From Lachnospiraceae bacterium (GTDB taxonomy: Bacteria > Bacillota > Clostridia > Lachnospirales > Lachnospiraceae), in assembly GCA_017476305.1 (NCBI GenBank), contig JAFVAA010000019.1, positions 1-10,691 of the forward strand: a stretch of 10,691 nucleotides of DNA, in the 5' to 3' direction. Positions 5,792-10,691 of the stretch are shown one piece after another. The notes beneath the pieces were generated by a model. That model did not search any database and was not told the origin of the DNA. It saw only the letters and a program-made list of their open reading frames with translations. Position 1 is the first letter of the stretch. Each line of letters begins with the position of its first letter. The translations under genes were made by a program, and so were the position numbers.

Positions 5792-6523
5792 ATGAAAAGA
5801 ACAGCTATCGTGACCGGTGCTTCTTCGGGAATAGGAGAAAGCATCAGCCGTCTGCTTTGTGAGATGGACTATGAGGTGTTTGGGTTCGGACGGAATTTTG
5901 AGGATTCTGCCCTAAAAAACGAAACACATTTTTTAGAGGGATTTCACCCGGTCGAGTGTGACCTTTTGGATACAGAGTCTTTGCTTGGCGAGGTGAAGAA
6001 AATCAGGGAGGGTTATGAGGTATTTATGCTGGTGAATAATGCAGGTGTGGGATATTACGGACTTCATGAGGAGTTGGATCCGAAAAAAATACAGACCATG
6101 GTTCGGACGAATTTGGAGGTTCCGCTTCTTTTGACACAGGTGCTTCTCAGAGATTTGAAAAAGTGGAGGGGCTATGTGATCAATATCAGTTCGGTCACGG
6201 CAAAAAAGAGCAATCCGCATGGCTGTGCATATGGAGCCGTGAAAGCAGGTCTTTCAAGCTTTTCAGAGAGTTTATTTGAGGAAACGAGGAAATACGGAGT
6301 GAAGGTCATTGATATCCGGCCGGATATGGTGAAGACAAATCTTTATCGGAATGCAGATTTTTGTGAGGGGGAGGAGAAGGAGAGCTATTTACTGCCGGAG
6401 GATGTGGCAGAGGCAGTGCGGAACCTTTTAGGAATGAGAGATAGTATTGTCCCGGTGGAGATTACACTGAGACCGCAGCTTCATCGGATTCGGCGAAAAA
6501 AGATTCAAAAAAAGCAAAACTAG
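5792..6523 (+). CDS. Short-chain dehydrogenase/reductase (SDR), classical type
   Basis: This 243-residue protein is a cytoplasmic NAD(P)-dependent oxidoreductase with a Rossmann fold. All classical SDR marks are visible: the TGASSGIG dinucleotide loop (8-15), NNAG (82-85), Asn107, the catalytic Ser134 in NISS, Tyr147 and Lys151 as YxxxK, and the RPDMVKTNL loop (176-184). Arg34 shortly after beta2 (GFGRN) may favour NADP(H), though this is only a guess. It is slightly short for the family and ends in a basic tail (HRIRRKKIQKK). AAGGA at 5779-5783, 8 nt from the ATG, supports the start. It follows the SPL-like gene by 25 nt and is presumably co-transcribed with it. The substrate cannot be told from sequence. 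No terminator is evident before the next gene, whose own promoter lies 3' of it. Confidence 0.9.
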   Translation: MKRTAIVTGASSGIGESISRLLCEMDYEVFGFGRNFEDSALKNETHFLEGFHPVECDLLDTESLLGEVKKIREGYEVFMLVNNAGVGYYGLHEELDPKKIQTMVRTNLEVPLLLTQVLLRDLKKWRGYVINISSVTAKKSNPHGCAYGAVKAGLSSFSESLFEETRKYGVKVIDIRPDMVKTNLYRNADFCEGEEKESYLLPEDVAEAVRNLLGMRDSIVPVEITLRPQLHRIRRKKIQKKQN

Positions 6524-6533
6524 ATGAAATTAT

Positions 6534-6564
6534 TTTACACTTTTGGGCGAGTTCATGTTATACT
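6534..6564 (+). promoter_or_regulatory. Extended -10 promoter for the CheY-like gene
   Basis: TATACT (6559-6564) is preceded by TG (6556-6557), forming an extended -10. A TTTACA at 6534-6539 is a possible -35, though the 19-bp spacer is long. It lies about 37 nt before the ATG at 6608, and just after the SDR stop codon. Confidence 0.55.
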
Positions 6565-6607
6565 ATAAAATAATTGCTATTATTTTGAGGAAAGGTGGGG
6601 AAGGAGA

Positions 6608-7234
6608 ATGAATACCGTATTAGTGATAGATGATGCTTCTTTGATGCGGAAGCTGCTGAAAAAAGTGCTGGCTCCGGAGTATAAGATCTGTGCGGAAGCC
6701 TCCAATGGAGAGGATGGGATCAAGCAGTATGAGAAGCATAATCCGGATGTGGTTCTTTGTGATATCAGTATGCCGGGCATGAACGGAATGGAGTGTATGC
6801 AGTGGATTCTGGCTTATGATCCGAATGCAAAGATCATTATGTGCACTTCTCAGGGGAAGGAAAATTTTGCAGACGAGGCGATTGAGGCAGGGGCGAAAAG
6901 CTACATAGAGAAACCGGTACATGCAGAAAAGGCGTTAAAGGTAATTGCCAGGGTGTTAGAAGGCGGTTCTCTGGATTATAAAGAGCTGATGATGGAGAGA
7001 GCGACTGCGGAGGGGCTTTGTCATAAGGACGTGCTTGATTTTCTGGATACTTTTCGTACGATTACAGGAAAGGATATGGGGGATCTTTCTGTGGACCGGA
7101 AGTTTATTTTGGAGAGAAAAGAAAGCGTAAAGATAGGTGCGGAGGCTTTTTTGGCTGCCAAACTGGAATTCGATCATATTAATCGTCTGGTAGAGGTTTT
7201 TTCAAAGCTTACGGAACATCCGGTGGGCTCGTGA
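6608..7234 (+). CDS. CheY-like response regulator with unrecognised helical C-terminal extension
   Basis: This protein has 208 residues. Residues 1-118 form a canonical receiver: Asp8-Asp9 in LVIDD, phosphoacceptor Asp52 in LCDISMPGMNG, Thr80 in IIMCTSQG and Lys102 in IEKPVH. It should be phosphorylated normally, in contrast to the LytTR regulator at 510. SxGK after the Thr and the KP-helix are typical of CheY and related single-domain regulators. Residues 121-208 are charged and predicted by eye to be helical (LDYKELMMERA, DVLDFLDTFRTITGKD, SVKIGAEAFLAAKLEFDHINRLVEVFSKL). They do not look like an HTH, LytTR, GGDEF or PilZ domain. An AAGGTGG at 6592-6598 sits 9 nt before the ATG, while the nearer AAGGAG (6601-6606) is only 1 nt away. 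No histidine kinase, chemotaxis or flagellar gene is adjacent. Confidence 0.87.
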   Translation: MNTVLVIDDASLMRKLLKKVLAPEYKICAEASNGEDGIKQYEKHNPDVVLCDISMPGMNGMECMQWILAYDPNAKIIMCTSQGKENFADEAIEAGAKSYIEKPVHAEKALKVIARVLEGGSLDYKELMMERATAEGLCHKDVLDFLDTFRTITGKDMGDLSVDRKFILERKESVKIGAEAFLAAKLEFDHINRLVEVFSKLTEHPVGS

Positions 7235-7306
7235 GGCCATGGCAAAGGTTTGGTGTGGTGTTTTTCGGAGAAGAAAGCAGGCGGGATTTTCTAAAAGGGC
7301 ATGAAA

Positions 7307-7350
7307 AAAGAGAGAATACTTATGTGGTCTTAAGTATTCTCTCTTTCTGC
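7307..7350. terminator. Bidirectional terminator between the CheY-like gene and ddh
   Basis: A perfect 16-bp inverted repeat (7307-7322 with 7331-7346) has an 8-nt loop. On the minus strand it is followed by a run of six T (AAAAAA at 7304-7309 on plus), so it is a strong terminator for ddh, which ends at 7395. On the plus strand the stem ends in CTTTCTGCTTC, a weaker T-rich tail that could stop the CheY-like transcript. Confidence 0.82.
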
Positions 7351-7394
7351 TTCTATGCATGCTCTGCTTCCGTGCACGGAATGCATTTTGTGCT

Positions 7395-8381
7395 TTACAG
7401 CATCGTCTTTCGAAGTTCTTCTCCGCTCAGGGCACTTAAATAGGCAGGGGCGATATCAAAGATCGTTTTACAGCCTGTGGCTCCCTCGTTATGCAGACGG
7501 TAAGCGGCCCTGGCGTAAGCAAGAAGGACAGAACCGGTAAATTCCGGATTCGAATCCAGCTTTAGATTGTATTCGATAATGTGTTTGTTCTCTTTTTCGT
7601 GTCCTGTGACACCGCTTCTCAGCACGAAGCCGCCATGTGGCAGTCCTGCATGGTCTGCCTTTAAATCCTCCTCGGAAATGAAGGTTACAGTGGTGTCATA
7701 GTCTGAAAAATAGTTCGGCATCTCTTTGATTTCTTTCTCTATGGCAGCCTGGTCTGCTCCTTCCTCTGCTACGACAAAGCACTCTCTGGTATGTTTTTCT
7801 CTGGTGCTGAGAGATGGATTTTCTCCGTTCCTGACCTTTGCAACAGAGGCTTCCACAGGAACGGTGTACTGTCTGGCATCCTTCACTCCCTTGATCCGGC
7901 GGATCGCATCGGAATGTCCCTGGCTGACTCCTCTGCCCCAGAAGGTGTAGTTCTCTCCTTCCGGCAGGACAGCAGTAGAAATCATACGGAGCAGAGAGAA
8001 CATTCCCGGATCCCAGCCGACGGAAATGATGCCGATTTTCCCTCCATCCTTTGCAGCCTTATCGACGTTTGCGTAATGCTCCGGGATGCGTGCATGAGTA
8101 TCGAAGCTATCCACTACATTGAACATAGAGGCGTATTTCGGTGTCTGTTCCGGAAGATCTGTGGCAGAGCCTCCCCCTAAGATCAGGACATCGATCTGAT
8201 CTTTAAAATTCGGAAGGTCTTTTTCGGAGTACACAGATACACCTGCTGTTTTGATGGAAACAGCAGAAGGGTCCCTTCTGGTGAATACGGCGACTAATTC
8301 ACAATCCGGATTCTGTGTGATGGCAGCCTCCACTCCTCTTGACAGGTTTCCATAGCCTAAAATACCAATTTTTATACTCAT
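7395..8381 (-). CDS. ddh: meso-Diaminopimelate D-dehydrogenase
   Basis: This 328-residue protein agrees closely with known Ddh enzymes (EC 1.4.1.16), which interconvert tetrahydrodipicolinate, ammonia and NADPH with meso-diaminopimelate in one step. That supplies lysine and the peptidoglycan cross-linking residue. The protein opens with a Rossmann motif, IGILGYGNLSRG (5-16). It continues with VFTRRDP (32-38), whose arginines fit NADP specificity; LILGGGSATD (66-75); VVDSFDTHARIPEHY (89-103); SVGWDPGMFSLLR (120-132); and FWGRGVSQGHSDAIRRIKGV (147-166). Late motifs include LPHGGFVLRSG (244-254) and TGSVLLAYARAAYRL. The start is fixed by GGAGG (8387-8391 on the plus strand) 5 nt before the ATG. 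It is monocistronic, convergent with the CheY-like gene and divergent from the membrane protein at 8645, with a leader of about 130 nt. Confidence 0.95.
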   Translation of the reverse strand: MSIKIGILGYGNLSRGVEAAITQNPDCELVAVFTRRDPSAVSIKTAGVSVYSEKDLPNFKDQIDVLILGGGSATDLPEQTPKYASMFNVVDSFDTHARIPEHYANVDKAAKDGGKIGIISVGWDPGMFSLLRMISTAVLPEGENYTFWGRGVSQGHSDAIRRIKGVKDARQYTVPVEASVAKVRNGENPSLSTREKHTRECFVVAEEGADQAAIEKEIKEMPNYFSDYDTTVTFISEEDLKADHAGLPHGGFVLRSGVTGHEKENKHIIEYNLKLDSNPEFTGSVLLAYARAAYRLHNEGATGCKTIFDIAPAYLSALSGEELRKTML

Positions 8382-8512
8382 ATTTTCCTCCAGTCTGAAA
8401 CAGGTATGTTTCTTTTTTTACGGTACTATACTGACGACCGGTAAAACCTGCCTGCCCTTTGTGGAAACAGCAGGGCGATGCTGCTGTTTTGTAAAGGATG
8501 GCAGATATGGTC
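8382..8512 (-). promoter_or_regulatory. Structured 5' leader of ddh
   Basis: On the minus strand the predicted transcript starts near 8513. It can form a perfect 9-bp hairpin, AAACAGCAG/CTGCTGTTT (plus-strand 8465-8473 and 8481-8489, 7-nt loop). Just downstream a GGCAGGCAGG stretch (plus 8446-8455 region) could instead pair with CCTGC of that hairpin's 3' arm. A small hairpin GAAACA-TACC-TGTTTC (plus 8397-8412) lies just before the ribosome binding site. I do not see lysine-riboswitch core motifs. Regulation by this leader is inference. Confidence 0.4.
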
Positions 8513-8519
8513 GTTTGTG

Positions 8520-8528
8520 AGTATAGCA
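8520..8528 (-). promoter_or_regulatory. Extended -10 promoter for ddh
   Basis: On the minus strand TGCTATACT reads as an extended -10 (TATACT at plus-strand 8520-8525, TG at 8527-8528). The -35 region is only T-rich, which an extended -10 can tolerate. Confidence 0.5.
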
Positions 8529-8585
8529 TACATCAAAGAAAAAAAACTTGCAAGAAGAATAATAGTATTATTTTCTCAAAAAATA

Positions 8586-8594
8586 TGGTAAAAT
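8586..8594 (+). promoter_or_regulatory. Extended -10 promoter for the two-TM protein
   Basis: TGGTAAAAT is an extended -10 (TAAAAT at 8589-8594, TG at 8586-8587), about 50 nt before the GTG at 8645. No clear -35 is seen. It is divergent from the ddh promoter, the two -10 elements being about 60 bp apart. Confidence 0.45.
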
Positions 8595-8644
8595 AAAATT
8601 ACTTCGTGGTGCAGGATAAGGCACGGACAGGGGAGGGATGAATA

Positions 8645-9640
8645 GTGAAAAAGTTAATTGGAAGTGTTTTGAGCGTTCTGATGGTGATTCTGGCGTTTGG
8701 CATTACTGCATTTTTTTATCTGCACTTTGATCTGGAGGGGATTTTGTGGGACAGTCAGGAGCAGACAGCGGTTACCGCAAAGCAGATAAAAAAGGCCAGG
8801 GGAAAAAAAGATTTTACGGGCAGGGAAGCAGGAGAAGGAATCAAAGAGTTAAAAACGAAAAAGAGCTGGAAGAAACTGAAGGCAGGCTCAGGGTATGCTG
8901 CGATAAAGCCGCTTTATATCAACGAAACCGGTGTTTATGGCCTGGGGAGATGGTCTGATTACTATACGGTGAAAAAGAAGGGAAAGTCAAAAGAGAAAAA
9001 GAAAGAGGAGAAAAAGACAGAAGCGATCCAACCGGTCGTAGATTATTCTACACAGTACAGTCCGTTTTACATAGTGGCACTTCCTGACGGGACGAAAATT
9101 TTAGCCCAGGTAAATCGTGGGCTGGCAAAAAAGATTTCGAAAGGGATTTCAAAGGGGAAAGAGGTACAGCTGCCAATCGGGAAAAAGATAGCAGTTTCCA
9201 GGGATGCGAGGGAGCTGCTAAAGGAACAGTGCAAAATCGAAGGGGTTTCGACGAAATTGGTGTTTTACGCGATTGATGATGAATGGGAAGGGAAAAATGC
9301 GGATGCTGTCTTTTGGGGGAAGATTGGAATTACGATTTTTGTTTTTATTGTAGCGACCATTCTTTTACAGCTGATCAAAAAGGCATATGTTACGGAGATG
9401 TTCCGACTGCAGAGCAAAGAGCAAAAGGAGAGAGAGGAAGGAGATGATGGCGAGAAAACGGTGAAAGGGACAAAGGCGGATATCAGAAGAGCAAAAAGGG
9501 AGGCCAAAAAGAAAGCAAATCAAGCGGAGGTGGAAAATCTGCTTCGCCTGGCAGAGGAGTATAGCAGAAAGCAGGAGGATGAGCAGAGTGGAAAGCCGGA
9601 GGATGCGTATAGCGGAAACCGGGAGGATGAATTTGATTGA
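8645..9640 (+). CDS. Two-TM membrane protein of unknown function
   Basis: I do not recognise this 331-residue protein. It starts at GTG 8645: GGAGG at 8632-8636 is 8 nt upstream, whereas the ATG at 8638 is out of frame and too close. Residues 4-26 form a hydrophobic segment after MKK (signal anchor). Residues 27-221 are a probable extracytoplasmic region with GYAAIKPLYINETGVYGLGRW (83-103), a Lys-rich loop (110-125) and YSPFYIVALPDGTKILAQV (138-156). This is followed by a second membrane segment at 222-244. The tail (245-331) is highly charged, probably a cytoplasmic coiled coil (about 252-308), and ends in octapeptide repeats. The topology, with both ends inside, is inferred from the positive charges. 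It is divergent from ddh and 131 nt before a GH31 gene; neither neighbour suggests a role. Confidence 0.8.
   Translation: MKKLIGSVLSVLMVILAFGITAFFYLHFDLEGILWDSQEQTAVTAKQIKKARGKKDFTGREAGEGIKELKTKKSWKKLKAGSGYAAIKPLYINETGVYGLGRWSDYYTVKKKGKSKEKKKEEKKTEAIQPVVDYSTQYSPFYIVALPDGTKILAQVNRGLAKKISKGISKGKEVQLPIGKKIAVSRDARELLKEQCKIEGVSTKLVFYAIDDEWEGKNADAVFWGKIGITIFVFIVATILLQLIKKAYVTEMFRLQSKEQKEREEGDDGEKTVKGTKADIRRAKREAKKKANQAEVENLLRLAEEYSRKQEDEQSGKPEDAYSGNREDEFD
9569..9640 (+). repeat. 24-bp tandem repeat, three units, at the 3' end of the membrane-protein gene
   Basis: Units at 9569-9592, 9593-9616 and 9617-9640 encode KQEDEQSG, KPEDAYSG and NREDEFD-stop. The stop codon is part of the third unit. A diverged unit may precede them (RLAEEYSR, residues 301-308). 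The period is in frame, so copy number can change without a frameshift. Confidence 0.75.
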
Positions 9641-9771
9641 GCAGGAAACACTTGTAAGGTCTTGGAGAAGCTGATAGTGTCTGGCTCATAGCCGTTATTT
9701 TGAGAAGATTTTGCAGGCAGCTGTGATTTACAGGGTAAGTGTATTGGAAATAAAGAGAAGGGAGAAACGTG

Positions 9772-10691
9772 ATGATAAAGAGATTTCGATTTGGAACACC
9801 GGTTGAAACCGGTGCAGTACCGGTAAAGCCGGAGCTTCAGGCAGAGGATTTTACCGGATTAAAACAGACGGAGCGGGGGTTTAAAGGTTCTCTGGAGACG
9901 GAAGAGATTGTCTATGGTCTGGGAGAAACGGTTCGTGGAATCAATAAAAGAGGATGGCTTTATGAAAGCTACTGTGCGGATGAACCGGAGCACAGGGAGG
10001 ATAAGCATTCCCTGTATGGGGCGCATAATTTTCTTTTGCTTTCTGGAAAACGGCAGATTGGCTTTTTCTTCGATACGCCGGGCAGGATTACGTTTGATAT
10101 AGGGTATTCAAAGGCAGATCTTCTGGAGATTATCTTTGAGGATTTTTCCCTGGATCTGTATGTGATTACGGGAGATTCGCCGGAACAGGTGGTACAGGAG
10201 TTCCGTCAGTTGATTGGAAGGAGTTATATTCCGCCGAGATGGGCGTTTGGATATAGGCAGTGCAGATGGAGCTATCTTTCCTCGACAGAGGCAAGAGAGG
10301 TGGTAAAAAAGCATAAGGCTGCGGGGTTTCCGATAGACAGTCTTTACCTGGATATTGATTATATGGAACGGTATAAGGATTTTACGATTAACCCGGATGC
10401 ATTGGGTGATTTGGATGCGCTGGTTGCGGAAATGAAAGAGGAAAAGATACATCTGGTGCCGATTATTGATGCAGGAGTAAAAGTAGAGGAAGGATATGAT
10501 GTCTACGAGGAGGGAAAGGAAAAAGGATATTTCTGTAAGGATGAAAACGGCGAGGATTTCGTGGTGGGGGTATGGCCCGGAAAGTGTCATTTTCCGGACA
10601 TGCTGAATGAAGATGCGAGAAAATGGTTCGGCAGGAAATACCATCGCCTTTTAGACCGGGGGATTGACGGCTTTTGGAATGATATGAATGA
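9772..10691 (+). CDS. GH31 alpha-glucosidase (3' truncated by window edge)
   Basis: 306 complete codons are visible before the window ends; family members are usually about 650-700 residues. Glycoside hydrolase family 31 retaining enzymes release glucose from alpha-glucosides (some members act on alpha-xylosides). Visible marks are IVYGLGE..RGINKRG (45-60), HSLYGAHNFLLLSGK (81-95), SYIPPRWAFGY (153-163), LDIDYM (195-200) and PIIDAGVKVEEGY (228-240). The final GFWNDMN (300-306) carries the nucleophile Asp304; its Glu follows at the window edge. The N-terminus and these blocks resemble, from memory, the isomaltose-preferring alpha-glucosidase of Ruminococcus (Blautia) obeum. There is no signal peptide, so it probably acts in the cytoplasm on imported oligosaccharides. 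AAGGGAG (9758-9764) lies 7 nt before the ATG. No firm promoter or upstream terminator is seen in 9641-9771, so co-transcription with the membrane protein is possible. Confidence 0.93.
   Translation, partial: MIKRFRFGTPVETGAVPVKPELQAEDFTGLKQTERGFKGSLETEEIVYGLGETVRGINKRGWLYESYCADEPEHREDKHSLYGAHNFLLLSGKRQIGFFFDTPGRITFDIGYSKADLLEIIFEDFSLDLYVITGDSPEQVVQEFRQLIGRSYIPPRWAFGYRQCRWSYLSSTEAREVVKKHKAAGFPIDSLYLDIDYMERYKDFTINPDALGDLDALVAEMKEEKIHLVPIIDAGVKVEEGYDVYEEGKEKGYFCKDENGEDFVVGVWPGKCHFPDMLNEDARKWFGRKYHRLLDRGIDGFWNDMN
9797..9824 (+). repeat. Three ACCGGT palindromes at helical spacing inside the GH31 gene
   Basis: ACCGGT occurs at 9798-9803, 9808-9813 and 9819-9824, with start-to-start distances of 10 and 11 bp. 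The first two form a perfect 7-bp hairpin CACCGGT-TGAA-ACCGGTG (9797-9814), 25 nt downstream of the start codon. The repeats could arise by chance from codons for Pro, Val and Gly. Confidence 0.6.

Noticed and set aside
7231..7443. 70-codon plus-strand ORF after the CheY-like gene
   Set aside because: It crosses the bidirectional terminator and the 3' end of ddh, with no domain-like content.
7791..8180. 129-codon plus-strand ORF antisense to ddh
   Set aside because: It lies wholly within the well-supported ddh gene; its residue pattern is a shadow of that frame.
8397..8419. Plus-strand terminator (6-bp stem GAAACA/TGTTTC followed by seven T)
   Set aside because: The stem is short and AT-rich and no plus-strand transcript is expected here. 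The sequence is better read as part of the minus-strand ddh leader.
8382..8512. Lysine riboswitch upstream of ddh
   Set aside because: The leader is shorter than usual for that riboswitch and the conserved core sequence blocks are not visible; only local hairpins are.
8638..8640. ATG as start of the membrane protein
   Set aside because: It is out of frame with the long ORF and only 1 nt from the ribosome binding site; GTG 8645 is in frame at 8 nt spacing.
10108..10644. 178-codon minus-strand ORF antisense to the GH31 gene
   Set aside because: Shadow of the GH31 coding frame, which shows clear family motifs throughout.

Overview
The window looks like chromosomal DNA of a low-to-moderate GC Firmicute, most likely a gut Lachnospiraceae (Clostridia). 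The grounds are strong AAGGAGG-type ribosome binding sites, TTGACA/TATAAT-type promoters (several with extended -10), meso-diaminopimelate dehydrogenase, a GH31 alpha-glucosidase close to my memory of the Blautia/Ruminococcus obeum type, and an SPL-family radical SAM protein. The genus is not determined. I see no RNA genes, insertion sequences, CRISPR arrays or phage structural genes.

Layout. At 1-259 is the 3' end of a CHAP-type cell-wall hydrolase, followed by a strong terminator. At 510-1990 is a decaying-looking signalling cluster: a LytTR regulator whose receiver lacks the phosphoacceptor Asp, an FHA protein in the same reading frame just beyond the LytTR amber stop, and a fragment that looks like the C-terminal half of a receiver domain. 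At 2031-2534 (minus) is an Amidase_6-type protein, and at 2778-3338 (plus) a Uma2-family putative nuclease. The roughly 300 bases after it hold two terminator-like hairpins and a possible promoter, but no convincing gene.

At 3585-6523 a promoter drives an apparent three-gene operon: a nucleoside-phosphorylase/MTAN-like protein with an extra C-terminal domain, a spore-photoproduct-lyase-like radical SAM protein, and a short-chain dehydrogenase. This is the most interesting part of the window. A nucleosidase-like fold beside a radical SAM enzyme suggests either removal of 5'-deoxyadenosine or processing of a nucleoside-like substrate. The SPL-like protein keeps the CxxxCxxC cluster and its tyrosines, but appears to lack the lyase's H-donor cysteine.

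At 6608-7234 is a CheY-like regulator with intact phosphorylation residues and an unrecognised helical tail. A bidirectional terminator separates it from ddh on the minus strand (7395-8381), which has a structured leader of about 130 nt. Divergent from ddh, at 8645-9640, is a two-TM protein of unknown function ending in an octapeptide repeat. The window ends inside a GH31 glycosidase (9772 onward), just at its catalytic WNDMNE motif.
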